A stretch of DNA of 64,000 nt from Rhytidiadelphus loreus. Its lineage: Eukaryota; Streptophyta; Bryopsida; Hypnales; Hylocomiaceae. A program made the translations under genes and the position numbers. The notes under the pieces were generated by a model. That model worked only from the letters and a program-made list of their open reading frames with translations, searched no databases and had not been told where the DNA came from. The stretch lies in NCBI GenBank assembly GCA_947034895.1, contig OX344763.1:39059025-39123024 (forward strand). Direction: 5' to 3'. Position 1 is the stretch's first letter; the number at the start of each line of letters is the position of its first letter. Positions 1-12,750 of the stretch are shown piece after piece.

Positions 1-829
1 AATTGTTGCTCACCTCAAAAAGGTTAGATTCACCTTGAAAAGGGCGTTAGGGCGGATCCAAGAAGCTCAAGGAGAAGACAAGTGTCCCATTCTTGTTTTT
101 CTTACAAACACTACTTTCATTTTAGTGACCATCGTGCATTGCAAACTCCACCATGAATTGAAAATGCTAAGAATGTTGTGAATTTTTAGATGAGAATTCT
201 CAACTCTCTTGTCCTTCACTAAGTACTAAAAGTTCATCATTTTGAAATGTTCTCACTAAGATATACTCCTTCAAAGTGCATTGTCTTGTTTTTCCATCGA
301 CCCAAATAAAACTTCAAACTTAAATATCTACTTAATTGTGCAATCAAATAATTTGGATTTTTTAATTGAGAGTGCCCACTCTCAATGTAGATTTTAAGAT
401 CCTACATTTATATTCTATTCGATCTCAAGAAAAAAATGAGCAAAAAAATTGCTCAAGCTCTTGGTAGTTTTGGCAAAGTATATATACTCCCCATGGATCA
501 TTAGAGAGTAAGAAATTGACCCCTTCTGTTATCAAGAGTTGGAATTGATTAATTTGTGGTGATTAGCTTTTTAGAGAAAATTTTAGTTGAAAAAAAATAT
601 CTTAAAATACTTTACTTTTATATTTCTATGACATTTGAAGTGAAAGGATATATATTAGGCACCTACTAGTGTCTCTAGACTTTTGTTCAAAATGTAAGAA
701 TCCAAAGGATGAGAGTCCAACAATATCTTGAAAGGTGAACAAACTTCACTTTAATTGGATTATAAACAAGTTGGGCAAAATTAGGGCTCAAGATTAGGGA
801 GGGTTTTGGAATGGGTCTAGTTACCTTAA
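1..829. other. AT-rich intergenic DNA, no gene seen
   Basis: No reading frame here resembles a known protein and no long open frame is present. The stretch is AT-rich and looks like old repeat DNA. It runs directly into the TTAA-bounded element that starts at 830. Confidence 0.6.
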
Positions 830-1792
830 CCGTAAAGAACTATTATAAGTGTTTGTTCAACAGACACTTGAAAATTTGGGTAGGTTCCTACAAAATCAGT
901 TTGGGGCAGATGTACACAACATTTTGACATAAGGTTTGAACATATTCCTCTCTAGTGGGAATATAATTTTTTTTCCAATTAGGTGCCCAGATCAAAAGTT
1001 ATGCTATTTGAAAATTTTAGTAAAATTCGAGAAATTTGGGCATCTTTTGCTAAAATCCTCATCAACTTTTGAAATTTGGCATAAAATTATCAAAAAGAAA
1101 AAAGAAAATTAGCTCTCAAACTTTGTTAATTTTGTTGGTGTGATTTCAAGAAAAAACACTAGAAGAAGCCCATGTTTTTTTAAATTTTTTGACATCAAAG
1201 TTGATGAATTTTGCTAGACATCCTTTGTAACAACTCATGTTTTTATGTCAACAATGACATAAAAACACAAGTTGTTATAAAAGATGTCTAGTAAAATCCA
1301 TCAACTTTGACGTCTAAAACATTCAAATAAACATAGTGAAAAAACATTTTCTTTTAATTTCAAGCCCTATTATCTTGCAATTTGTGAAGTCAAAGTTCTT
1401 GAAATTTTTCCCATGTATTCCAAATATTTGTCCCTAATTTTTGGTTGGTTGTATTTCAAATAAAAAATTTCCTCGTTATACAAAAAATCATCAAAAAATG
1501 GCTAGTATATCACCACTTCACTTCACCTCCTTGCATTGCAAGGTGACTAAAAGTAAGCTAAACTCCATATTTGATTCTAAAATTTTATATGAGTGTACAT
1601 AATAAGGTTTGAACTCAATGGTGTAGTAAAAAAATTTCAACACATTGTTGTAGTAGTCTAATACACCTTAAATAAGTTTTATATATTTGAAGTTCAAATT
1701 AAAAGTTATCATATTCAATTTTGGACAATGCACTAAAAAATGACAATTTTTGACAACTCCTCTTGCCCCCCCCCCCCTCAGGTTTTTAGGGG
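830..1792. mobile_element. TTAA/CCC-type non-autonomous element, copy A
   Basis: The block is bounded by TTAA at 826-829 and 1793-1796. The left end reads TTAA-CCGTAAAG and the right end TTTTTAGGGG-TTAA. Its interior is a diverged same-orientation copy of 48695-49577: both share long stretches such as the one containing ccctattatcttgcaat and another containing atcatcaaaaaa. No coding sequence is visible. TTAA target duplications and CCC...GGG ends are the hallmark of piggyBac-type transposons. That class is an inference here, since no transposase is seen. Confidence 0.5.
1190..1314. repeat. long near-perfect hairpin (60-nt arms, 4-nt loop)
   Basis: Positions 1190-1250 and 1255-1314 are inverted copies around the loop acaa. 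The few differences between the arms are almost all transitions, so the RNA hairpin would be close to fully paired through G:U wobbles. It lies inside TTAA/CCC copy A. A related sequence (gtctaggaaaatccatcaa) recurs near 31007. This may be a small-RNA precursor or a foldback MITE. Confidence 0.65.
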
Positions 1793-1796
1793 TTAA

Positions 1797-3239
1797 AGCT
1801 AAGGAATGTGCACCTAAGGTAGGAGGTCCCAAAAGTGTGCTTGCATTTTAGGGGAAGTTGTACTCCTTGGAATCTTGAAATTTCTTTTAGTAAATTTTCC
1901 TTGAAAGATAAACAAAATTTCCATCTACTCCAAGTCATTTCATATTTTTTGAACCTTCAAAAAATTAATTATGAATTTTGTAGTTAGAACCACATAGGTC
2001 ATTAAAAGCACCCCCACCCACCCCTGAAATGTTCATCATTGGTAAATTGAAGAAAGAAAAATTTACCTTTATGTTAGAATTTTTTTTGGAGTCTAATCAC
2101 TTTATGAACTTTCTTTTAAGAAGAAAAAGAAGAAACTCCAATCTAAATTTAAGGTTGGTGTGAATTAAAAATTATTCACCTTGTGTCACAACCTTCATTC
2201 TAAAGTGTGCATGTGCCACCTTGGTGAGCAAAAAAGACATTGGAAGTGACTTTCCAAGCCATGCAAAAGACTAGGTGAGAGGAGTCATGAGCAAACAAGG
2301 CATTGTAATTATCTTATTGGAACAAAGTACCACACATGCATTGCTTGGAAATTTCGCAAAGACATGCATCATGTGTTTCAAAAAACATAAGGATCCAAAT
2401 ACCGAGTTAGAACTAATGGCAATGTCCCAATTGCAAAACCAAGGTACAAGATGTAGAAGTAGGGGTTTCGGGAGGACCCCCTTGTCTAAATAGGGCACAC
2501 TACATATTGTTGAAAAACTAATGAGACAAGGGTTCTAGAATGCTAAGACTAATGAAAAGCTTAGCTATGTGAACTAAAAGTTATGGGGCAAACCAAGAAA
2601 ATAGAATCCTAGACAAACTACACCTCCTGAGGGATTCAAACCTTTGGAAGGTTGTAATTTGCTCAATACCGCTATTGCATTTGAGAAAGTAAATAGTCCA
2701 CGGTGATCTACAAAAAGAGTATATTACAAAAACAAGCTCACACTTTGGATTTGGAGTCTAAAGATAAAAGTTATTATGATGGAAAGATTAGAAGGCCTTA
2801 AATCAGTATTGCGGCTAAGGCATAGAAATCATGTGTCCCTTCTTTGAGGAATAGGTTTTGGAGGTATTGAGTGACCTATAGGAGGGAGGTATCTGCCAAA
2901 TTCTACAAAAGTACTATGAGGAGGAGCAATCTCCTCTTGGGTCTCTTTCATCACTCTTAAATGTGCTATAGTGAGTTACAATGGCCGCAAGCAATGAACT
3001 TGGTGATGGAGCCTCACCATTGCCTTCATGTTACTATAGAGTGTTTTTGTGCATTCATTGATATTAGTTGGATGGTGTCACGCTTTTTACTAGGCCACAA
3101 TGTGATTCTTGACTAGTGAATTCCAAAGTGAACTGGTGTGGGCCTAATGGAGAGTTGGATACCATTTAATGATAGTAAGTGACAGTGGTAAATAGTGCCC
3201 CTAGGAAGATTATTGTTGATTTAAAAAAAAACTATATCA
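1797..3239. other. AT-rich repeat DNA, no supported gene
   Basis: Only short open frames occur, including two overlapping ones on opposite strands at 2271-2498 with no recognisable domain. The stretch may contain remnants of a retroelement, but I cannot identify a motif. Nothing else is seen. Confidence 0.5.
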
Positions 3240-3720
3240 GTTACAAGATAGGGGCCACTTAATTCAAAGGGATTTTTTTTACATAATGTGTGGGGCTAGT
3301 ATTATAGAATTCATGAGATACTACATACTCTAATATATATATAAATTATGCTATGTAAAAATATTTTGTGGTAGGAGTTTTAATTAATAAGTTAACCTTG
3401 ACAAATACTTAAGGATTGTGTAAATTCTTCATAGTATGGTGAGTATAGTTCTATGTGGATAGATAGTATGGATGACAAAATAGATATAGTTAAGAAAATC
3501 TATGATGTAAGGGTGGTTGATTGAAATTGTACCACAATGTTAGTAGTGTTCATATAAAAAAAAATGTAAATATAAGACATTGACCATAAGTGGCAAAATT
3601 GTCACATTGCACAAATAGGGAGGTTTACCTTAGTAGATTCAATGAATTGAAAACTATACAATACAAAGATAGAGTTTATGGTCCATTTAACTTCAACCTT
3701 TGAAGCCATATGTGTTAAAA
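3240..3720 (+). repeat. dispersed repeat, inverted partner of 49990-50480
   Basis: The reverse complement of this segment matches 49990-50480 along most of its length. Shared landmarks include the blocks around 3280-3350 (tacataatgtgtggggc, ctaatatatatata) and around 3560-3660 (aatataagacattg, aggtttaccttag). The two copies lie in opposite orientation at the two ends of the window. No coding capacity is seen. Confidence 0.6.
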
Positions 3721-4372
3721 ACACTCATATTGAATAGAATGTTCACAAGATAGTTTGAGTGGGGATTTTGAAGTGTTCAATGGTAAACTTGTTATTAAAA
3801 ATCATGCAAGGGCTAGCCGAGGGTCTAGCTATTCACTTTAATGGAATGGCGAATCTTGCCTTTCTTTTTTGGAGAAGTACAATTCCAAAGTCTTAGAAGT
3901 AGTAGAAATTCAAAACATTGGGTTGAAAATTGGTAATGGATTGACAAAGGAGGAACTTGAGATGGTCACCACTTACCAAAGAAATTGCCTGAACTTGACA
4001 TTGTCAATGCTCATTAAGATGTTATCATGGAGAAATGCCAAAATGCAAAGTATATGTACAATGACATCTCACCAACCAATCTCAGCAACCAACATCTTGC
4101 CCTAATGTATTCATGTCCAAATTGTTGAATGATACATTCATAATGAATTCACATGATGTATTCACATTTGTTGTTGTATGTATGAGATGAAAATAGTTAA
4201 ACAAACATGTCACTATGTATGGATTTGCCAAATTTGAATAAAGAACTGCAAGAATAGAATAGGAAAGTTGTTTTTGGTCCCAAAAATGTATGTAGAATGC
4301 TTCAATTGTTTTAAATTAGCACCATTTTAGCACTTTCTTTCCAAAGGGAAAAATTAGTCCTAGAGTCTGCAT

Positions 4373-4417
4373 CCTAATCAGTCTAACGTCTTTGCCCTAA
4401 TCAGTCTGACGTCTTTG
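4373..4417 (+). repeat. two-copy 23-bp tandem repeat
   Basis: The unit cctaatcagtctaacgtctt(tgc) occurs twice in a row with one or two differences. It is a local duplication with no evident function. Confidence 0.7.
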
Positions 4418-5113
4418 TGCTATGTCCTATGTCCGCACCCTATCTCTATACTAGTAGCCATGTATTGAACACTATAATTAATAAGGTAAGTCCATGACTT
4501 TGCGTTGATTTTTTTCCACACTCATAGAAAGTCAATTGCATTTTGAGGACATTGGACAGGTAGGACCTCTATTGAATAGGCAAGAAGTGAGAGTGATGGG
4601 CAAGTGGGTGGTCCACTCCAAGAAATCAAACATTGATGATACGAATATTGAATCTAACAAGCCATGATGTGCACAACAATTCATAACTTCAATATTAATT
4701 CACAATGCACACAAACCATTAATGCATGAAGCACATGAAATTTAAGCATTCAAGTATATAATTGTATAGTTTTCACACTAAAAAGCAAGGTATCAAAACT
4801 TTACTAACATAGCAAACATAAAATGTACTCTCTTTCTACACATAAAGCACATAAACATCCTATTCCTTCACAGTATTGCATCAAAACTACATAATGCAAT
4901 ATGTTGATGTAGACTACTACATTTGTATTAAGGTGTGTATTTGCAGCATTTTTGAAGATAGGCTTTAGGTTTTCCTGATGAAGTTGTGAAGCCAGCCAAT
5001 GTGAACGACATTGAAAGCCTGAGTAATATGAACTACGGGAGGTAATAACTTACGTCTCTCTTAACTTCCTTTTCAGACATTTGCCTTCGTAACTTGGGAG
5101 CAAGCATTCTAAG

Positions 5114-7935
5114 CTACAACACAACAATGCCGGCTCTTTCAAATCGAAGCAGATCTGGTCGCAGATACCCATCCTGTTCCAATTTGGGGGCATGTGCCAG
5201 TTGATGATCCCCAACTGGATGTGCCGGTTTTGCATCATCAACCGATAGAACACGGAACTTCTCCACCACATCCCTGGATTTGAGCATCCCATCCTCAAAT
5301 GCTTGGACTCGAAACTCACCGAACTGGAAGGGGCGATAGAGCGGAGGGTGCATCTCGTCCACGAGCTCGGGGGCAGGAAATAGGATGGTGTCGTTGCTTG
5401 GATTGACACCAGATGTGACGGAGATGCGACTGGAGTGCTCGTTCACCACGGCCCGATGGTTCACAGCTTTGATGTTGTCGTTGGTTATCATCTGCCACCC
5501 CAATTGTTGTTGAGAAAACTGAATTGCTAGCTAGCTAGCTGGTGTACAGTGTTGCAAAATCTGATCCTATTGATATAATTTCCTAGTGTGAAACTGACTA
5601 CCTCAACTCTTAAGTCTGGTTTTCAACTTCGCTTTTTCAATGCCATTGTTGTAGGCCATTTGAAGCGATTCTAATAAACAAAATGGGTTGTGTATGATTT
5701 AGGCCTGAATATATTACTTACCTCCATTTGATCAAATGGGTTATTAATTAAGCTTCCTTTTTGAAGATTCAAACATCGCTTTGGATGACAATGAATGAGA
5801 ATTTATTTGGACATTCAACTAAAGCATCACCCCAAAACACTCTGATCATCATCCAGAATATGGAGGACTTTGGATCGATCATTGCTTCGGGATTCAAGTC
5901 AAACTTCAATTCACTTCCGACATCTTAACGAATAAATCTTAACGTATTTTTGGAAAAAGATGGAAGGTATTGCCTGAGCATCACACACCTGAATGGCAGT
6001 GCCCATGAGGATGACAATGGCGCCCGGCAGAGGTGCCACCCCGTGCCATTGACCGTCTTTCTCCACTTGGAGTCCACCGGTGTTATCTTGCACCAATCCA
6101 GAGATGAGCGTGTGGTCCACGTGACTTCTTATACCCATAACGGCATCAGGCTGCGGACAGGGTTCATATGAAGCAATGTGAAATACTTGCGCGTGATGGG
6201 CATCAAGTAATTGGTTCGATTTGCTTCGTCCGGATTTGGGACCCAAATGCGCAGTCAGTAGAAGTTCCAGCATGCCTACCAGCACTTGGTGAAGACCTTC
6301 CCCAAAATTCTCAACTGTAGCTCTGAATGATAACGACGGAGGTGCGCAGAAATCTTAAGTCAATTTTTATTCTGAATTTGGAATAGACTGTGGAAATAGG
6401 TGCTACAATAATCAGTCGCCGTTTTAACACTGGAAATTTTGAACAGAACGTCATTCATCATTGCACAAATTCTATTATGAAGAGCGCGAAGAAATTTTCG
6501 AAATGGAAGAGCTAGAGTGAGATGGATCACTACCCTTATTGTGCAAAACGATGCACCCGATGTGGATCATGGTGAATGTCACTTCATCTAAATTCTATTC
6601 CATCCAAAGAAGATGGAATGTGAGTGCTGCATGATCCAAATGAATTCGGTAGCATACATTCATTTAGGGGACTTATGTACATCACAAGATTTATGATTTA
6701 TCCGGCTAATGATGGTCGTCGTTACCTGAATGCAGCAGATGGAAACGCTTCTTGGGTTGGGCTGAGGTGTTCAGGTCGAAGGACATATTGCAGCACATTG
6801 CTCCAGCCAGCAGTTTGGTGGAACGAATCTGCCATAGACTTGTAACCGTGAGGCACGTCCTTCGTGAGATCAGCAGCCGAAGCCAATTTCTCCTCTTCGG
6901 TCAAGGAAAAAAAGTCCTTCGCCACTGCCAGCATCTCATTGATGGTTGATGCGGGGATTCCATGGTTCACAACCTGACCATGTCGGTCAAAAATTATCAT
7001 CAGTTGCAGTACAAATTTAACGCACCCGGCCTGGCTACATCGATCATTTAGTATTGAGGAATTAAATTTACATTTTGAACACGCACTTGAGAGTCATCAT
7101 GGTGTCAGCTACAGATCGTTCTAAGCAGCTTGAAAAGATCTTTCATTCAAGATATGACCCATCCATAAATAATCAGAAGTGGAATTGTTAAAAACCCGTA
7201 TATATACAAATTGTGAGCAGTTAAGTTAATTTGTGCCTACATCTTAACTTTATTTTTCTATATATGCTCAGGACTGCTTACAAACAATCTTGAACTCTGT
7301 CAGTGTGTAGATCTTCAAAAGCAGGATAAGGTTACATTTTTGGCGTGCTAGACGTGGACAAGATTTGAGAATCAAAACTTGCCTTTGAAAATCTCATGTT
7401 GATGGTATCGTAATCAACTACATCACCCATACACATATTCTAGTGCTTTGGAATTCTCTCAGAAATAGGGACAATGTGTGCACCAAAAGAATCCATTCTG
7501 ACTAATAGTGGAGGGCACTCAAAATATAACAAAACAGGATAACTTCGTACTTACACATTATTTAAGTGAGCAATACATGTACCAATTGCATATTAATTAT
7601 CAAATCTTTACCTGAAACACCCCCCATGATGCGGCAGCATCTGTAAGAGCAGCCATGGTGTCCTCGCGGCTGCCAGAGAGATCGATCACGGGTATGTCGT
7701 GGCTGAAGTCTTGATGTGGAAGTAAAGTCACTTGCTCAGCGAGTGGCACTAGGAAACTTGCATGATCCTGCGTTGTGCGGAGGGGCACAGGGGTCACGGC
7801 CTGCACAGCTTGCAGTGCAGAAACGGCATCACTCTGTCGTCCCACCGCACCTCGTCCAAGAGCGTGGAACTCATCCTTCGATGTCGGAAGCCATACCACC
7901 ATCTTGACTGTCTCATGCCAGGCCGGGTCACACAC
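5114..7935 (-). CDS. 2-oxoglutarate/Fe(II)-dependent dioxygenase
   Basis: Four exons on the minus strand: 7935-7612, 6973-6726, 6322-5989 and 5491-5114. All junctions are GT-AG and in phase, giving 427 aa. The N-terminal non-haem dioxygenase domain spans roughly residues 80-190, with the typical WGVFQ/VVNHGIP sequence crossing the first junction. The C-terminal 2OG-Fe(II) oxygenase domain follows. Iron ligands are visible as H258 and D260 (SHVDHT) and H314 (NHRAV), and the 2-oxoglutarate-binding pair is R324/S326 (RIS). The catalytic set is therefore intact. The protein belongs to the soluble plant DOXC-type enzymes (SRG1/DMR6/flavonoid and hormone hydroxylase relatives), which use O2 and 2-oxoglutarate to oxidise small molecules. 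The substrate cannot be told from sequence. At 427 aa it is longer than the usual 330-380, mostly from the N-terminal leader. The start at 7935 is the first Met; Met at 7902 is an alternative. Confidence 0.9.
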
Positions 7936-8423
7936 GCAGGTGAGCTAGCTAGCTGGAGTCAGTAGCACGCAGGAATTGAAGGAAAACTAAGTAATTTTGC
8001 AAACTAGGCCGGCAACAAGAATTGATCGATCGAAGCACATACATACATAATCGATCTCTAGCTAACGAGTGGGAAACGCCAATTCATGGTACCTTCAAGA
8101 GCTTCAATGAGCTACCAATTTGGTTGCAAGAATCGGACGTTAAGTTATTATTCTCGAACAAAACATGTCAAAGGCCGGTGTCACTTGGAATTTACAGTCA
8201 GGCTCACCGAATCACCAGCTGGGTTCGATCTGTGCCCGGGTCTGTACGTGCTGCTAGGCCTTCAAGCTTCCGAATGATCGATCTGCTGCTGTAAACGTTG
8301 CAATAAACCAATTGATACAAGCAGCACCAGAAAATACGAAAATGGGTTGTGTACTGGTGAAGGAGGAGGAATTGAACCCCGAAAGGCAACCAGGTGATGC
8401 TCTTCAGCTCAGTGAGTGACGCT

Positions 8424-8432
8424 CTTTATAAG
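8424..8432 (-). promoter_or_regulatory. candidate TATA box of the dioxygenase gene
   Basis: On the minus strand the sequence reads cttataaag, in a good TATA context, about 490 bp upstream of the dioxygenase start codon. This would imply a long leader or an intron in the 5' UTR. Support is positional only. Confidence 0.3.
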
Positions 8433-8466
8433 GCACAGACTGCAGTTAACCCCAAAGGTCCCTACT

Positions 8467-9119
8467 GGACCGTATGAATATTCGGCGTATAAAGTCTCCA
8501 AAATACACAGTATGTACCCTGGCTATATATATGTAAACCATATATTGTGGTCTGAAGTTTCTAAAATATGGTGATTTAGTTGATTACGATAGCATCAAAT
8601 TAAAAACATAAATACCTGTACAATATAAAAATACAAGGCCAGAAGTTCCTCTGGTAAGTACACCAAAAACCGACAAAAGAATCAATTCTCAGCATGGTTA
8701 CATCATTATAATGAAAAAGTTTTTTGTGGGGTCTCCATCATTCATTTGCTAGTGAAAAGCGGATTCTAGATTCTCGTAGAATGGATTTTTGGACACTGTA
8801 TGAAATATTTGGTGAATAACGTCTCCAAAATACATAGTATGTACCCTTTCTATATATACACTACGTAAATATTATGGTATGAAGTTCTACAATACGATGG
8901 AGTAGTTGAATGCAATAGCATCAAATTAAAAAACATAAATACCTGTACAATATAAAAATATGAGGCCAAAAGTTCCTTTGGTAAGAAAACTTGAAACCAA
9001 CAAAAGAATCAATGAATTCAACTAATGGTTACATTATAACATTGCAAAAGTTTATGTGGGATCTGGTTGGTAGTTAGAAGGGGCTTCTAGCTAGATTCTG
9101 TTAGAATGCATTTTTTTAA
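8467..9119 (+). repeat. tandem duplication, two units of about 325 bp
   Basis: Unit 1 (8467-8790) and unit 2 (8791-9119) are colinear. They share gtctccaaaatacayagtat, the long block aaacataaatacctgtacaa and a terminal ggattctagattctcgtag-like block. A fragment of the same family (ggggattctagattctttta) occurs at about 30418. The repeat lies just upstream of the dioxygenase gene. No coding capacity is seen. Confidence 0.75.
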
Positions 9120-11286
9120 ACACCATGTGAATAAACTATGAATTTTCAAAGTGTTGAGAATAGGTGTTTTCAAAACCGACACTAAACTCTCAAGAATAGT
9201 ACTAGGAGTACAATCATTTTAATAGGCAAGAATGTGTCGATGTGGGTTTTGGGAAGGTGTTGGCTTTAGGTGTAGTTACCTTATTTCATCTTTGACTAAA
9301 TATCTTCATGATTGTATGTATGTACCGGGTCCTTTACGAAACTGGAAATCAAATTCTTTAGTTACAACTAATATCACTATGAATGAAAACCAGTCTGACT
9401 AGATTGTCGGAGGTGATATCATTTGTTATAAGAGGATGTTAGCGGAGAGAATCCAAACACCATTATTCAACAATTGATCCAACTATTCCAAGGCTGGGCT
9501 AGCAAACTGGGCTCGCAAATTAACTTTTGAAATTTGCAACAAGAAAACTTCATTTGCCGGCGTTTCTTTTCAAGTTGTTCAAAGTTTCAAGCAGCTGCAA
9601 CTCAAGCAGCGTCATCCCAAAAGGGAGATTGGATTAGCCTGCAAGATGTCATCGATATCTTGGGTGAGAAAAGAATTGAACAGGTGAGTGACTCACTCTA
9701 GATCTACACAATTGTTTTTTTCCCGCAAATGATTTTTTTTCCCTGTTGAAAACAAAGTAGAATCACCGAAGTAGAAAAGATACTCATTGACTCATGGCAT
9801 TGCCCTTGTAAAGTAATGTTTCGCGTAGACAATGGATGACGTGAGCAATAATAGAAAGAAAAAGAAGAAGAAGCAAAAAAAAGTCTCCTCTGCATCATTG
9901 ATCACAGCTTTCCATGGAAGAGAAAGAAGCAGTACCGTCGTGTGTGTCGGAGTGGAGAATCACAGCGTACTGAAAATCTTCCACTCTTATCTGTCATACC
10001 GTAATGAGGTTACATCCCGAAGTAAAAAATAAAAAATCATCCTTTTGTAATGTCTGCACCTCTTCGACCAAATGTTCCTGGCCAATATCATACGGCAGGA
10101 AGCTGTGCTACAAAAAAACCCAGTTTGTGCTACGCTTAGAGCTGGATTCAGGCTTGTCTAGTTTTGGGGTTTAGGGTTTAGGGCTTGTACAAAACAGAAT
10201 GATGAGCATGAGCTTCTTGATAAGCTCCACATTCCTGCAGCTTGTGTGCGCCATAAATTTCTTACAACTGAAATGACCCCTCGTGATCTAGAATTACTCC
10301 TCCTCTATGAACCCTGAACCTAAGGTTTACCATTTGATCAATGGCTTCTAATATATCATGAACTAAAAAAAGCTGTGAATAACAGATTTCATAACAGGCG
10401 AAAAGGAAGATGCAAGGTAGAAAGCACCCAAAACCGCCACACTTTCAGTGCCCCAGCCAGGTGCATGGTAACACATGGTGAATCTTTTTTTCTTGGGTAA
10501 GAATGTTAGCATAGTCAATAAGTGAAACCTCACTCTCTAATAAGACATTTTGTACTTGCACAATGTTCTATGAATTTTTCAAAGCTGAAAACATACTCAT
10601 GTCCTCTAAACTCCCTTTAAAATAGACAACCTTGAAGCACCAAAATGCTGAACTGTCATTGCCTTGTCTCACAAAGAAACTCTTTGTCATCTCTCATTGA
10701 TTGCTCTTGAAACCTTCTTTGAAATTTTAACTTACAGTGGGTGGGTGACCATTCAAGGCTAAAATGTAGATGGCAGGATTCAAAAAGGGTCGATTTTGGA
10801 GCCTCCTAAGTCGGGTCATCCTTTTCGCTGCAGCTCCTTACAGTCAGCAATGCACTCATTGCCTGTGCACTTCTTCACTCCAAAGAAGTTAAGATTCCTT
10901 GAAATCGTCTCCATTTGTGAAGGAGACTATCCTAAACGACGATGTAGATACTAGTTGGACTCATTCATTCATTCCCAGTTCAATTTCGAAATGAACCAAT
11001 TTGATTGATCATATAATTGTGAAAACTTCAAAATTCAGAATGGCACTACTTTTATAGTAGAGGAAAAAATTGCATTGATTACTTTGCTCGGATTTTCTTA
11101 ACAAATTGGGCAGAAGATAAGTCCCCACATGAGAGACCCAAGTTGGGCTTCAACCTTGGTAACATTTGCAGGGGTTAGAATTTCAGCTTTGATGGCATTG
11201 ATGTTTTCATTGAGCTCCTGGTTTGGGCAGATTGAAACCTGAAGCGGCAAATAGGCAGTTGAAGCGGCAATGAGGCCGAAATCAGT
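9120..11286. other. intergenic DNA, no supported gene
   Basis: Only short open frames without recognisable domains occur. A short telomere-type motif (gggtttagggtttagggc) lies near 10168-10187. Nothing else is identified. Confidence 0.5.
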
Positions 11287-11373
11287 TACTGCCTCTGTTT
11301 CTGAAAAAAGACCCATGTTTCCTTTGTAAAACACAAAGGAAACATAGGTCTTTTTTCAGAAACAGAGGAAGTA
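11287..11373. repeat. 35-bp-arm hairpin with 7-nt loop
   Basis: The arms 11292-11326 and 11334-11368 are inverted copies with one mismatch, around the loop taaaaca. With one more mismatch the stem extends to 11287-11373. It is either a foldback MITE or a possible small-RNA precursor. It is not part of a recognisable gene. Confidence 0.75.
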
Positions 11374-11517
11374 TAAAACTTCAAAAGGCTCATAGAAATC
11401 ATTCGATTTTTGGTTCCGAGTGCTTACCAATATATTACATGTTTTTTCAAGCCTCTAAGAGATTGTTTCAACTTGGTTCTCCATGCTAAAAACCATGGTA
11501 AGGTAGTCAAATTATGA

Positions 11518-11551
11518 AACAATAATAATAATAATAATAATAATAATATAA
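11518..11551 (+). repeat. (AAT)n microsatellite
   Basis: About ten consecutive aat units are present, followed by AT-rich DNA. Confidence 0.9.
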
Positions 11552-11685
11552 AAATATATATTTAATTAATATTATCTGACATGGCAATCTCTCTGCCATG
11601 TTAGATTGCTATTATAGTGACGTTCCCATAGTTTAGGAACTATGTAGAACTCATAGTCTTTTAAAGGTTTGAGAAAACACTTAAT

Positions 11686-11899
11686 GACTTGAATCCTACA
11701 GTTACAAATGATTGTTGATAGTATAAGCAATGTGCATAATAGACTAGGTAATTGCAAAGCAGGCCAAGTTATCAAGAATAATAGTTGATTAGGACTTGAA
11801 TCCTACAGTCACAGATGATTGTTGATAGTATAAGCAATGAGCATAATGGACTAAGTAATTGTAAAGCAGGCCAAGTTATCATCAATAATCGTTGATTAG
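11686..11899 (+). repeat. tandem repeat, two units of 107 bp
   Basis: Units 11686-11792 and 11793-11899 are about 90% identical. Both begin gacttgaatcctacag and end ttgattagg. No function is apparent. Confidence 0.85.
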
Positions 11900-12037
11900 G
11901 ACCTAGTCACAGACTTCAAATGTAGAATATTTATGAGCAAATTAAAGCATGTAGATATGGCATACTAGAATAGGTGTAGTCAATATACAATTGACTTTTT
12001 TTGAAGATTAAAAAAAATAAAAATGACATGGGTCATT

Positions 12038-12750
12038 AGAGCTTAGTTATGATATCTTGCTTTAGTCATACGACCCCTTTGTGTCATAGTTGTATATTGG
12101 TTAATTTGTATTGTTGAGTGGTGAGTCTACTACCAAGTCTTCTACTTCATCTAACTACCATCTCTATTAAATTGGTATATTATGTATTCTTTGTTTTTCT
12201 TGAATGTATCTTGACTTTAATATCCATGACAAGGAAGATGGAACATGAGTGAGCCAATTTTGGTAGTCCCTTCTAGTTCGTACCATGTTTCAGTCATATT
12301 ATTCCTTTGAAGTATATTCACTAATACTTGACTTGATTAGATTGTTGTTTTTTCTTTATAGTTTTTGGAGTTTATTTATGATTTAGTGATTTAGTGATAG
12401 AGCACTTGGTGTCATAGTTGTGTATTGGTTAATTTATATTGTTGAGTGGTATTTCACTAAGTCTTCTACTAATTCATTTTTGTCATCTCTATCATTTATA
12501 TTTTATATTTTATTGTTAGTCTTGTGAGAATCTTGAATTTTTGGCATGACTTGACTTTTATATCAATGACATAGAAGCTAGAATATGAATGAGACAATTT
12601 TGGTAGTCCCTAGAAATAGGTACCATTTTATATTATTCATTTAAAATATAACCACTAATACTTGATATGAATAGATCTTTGTTTTTTCTTTATAGTCTTT
12701 GGAGGTAGATTGGAGCTTAGTTATGATTTGTTGCTTCAGTCATGGAACAA
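12038..12750 (+). repeat. diverged tandem duplication, two units of about 330 bp
   Basis: Two colinear copies share gtgtcatagttgtrtattgg, attgttgagtggt and acaattttggtagtccct. A third start (ggagcttagttatgat) lies near 12713. The copies are more diverged than the neighbouring 107-bp repeat. No coding sequence is seen. Confidence 0.65.

Noticed and set aside
2275..2493. Short open frames on both strands as a small gene
   Set aside because: The opposed frames are equal in length and overlap, have no recognisable motif and lie in repeat-rich DNA. Chance is the simplest reading.
9704..10032. Two opposed short open frames with Lys-rich or Phe/Ser-rich ends
   Set aside because: They come from an AAG/TTC-type low-complexity tract. 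No start context or domain supports a gene.
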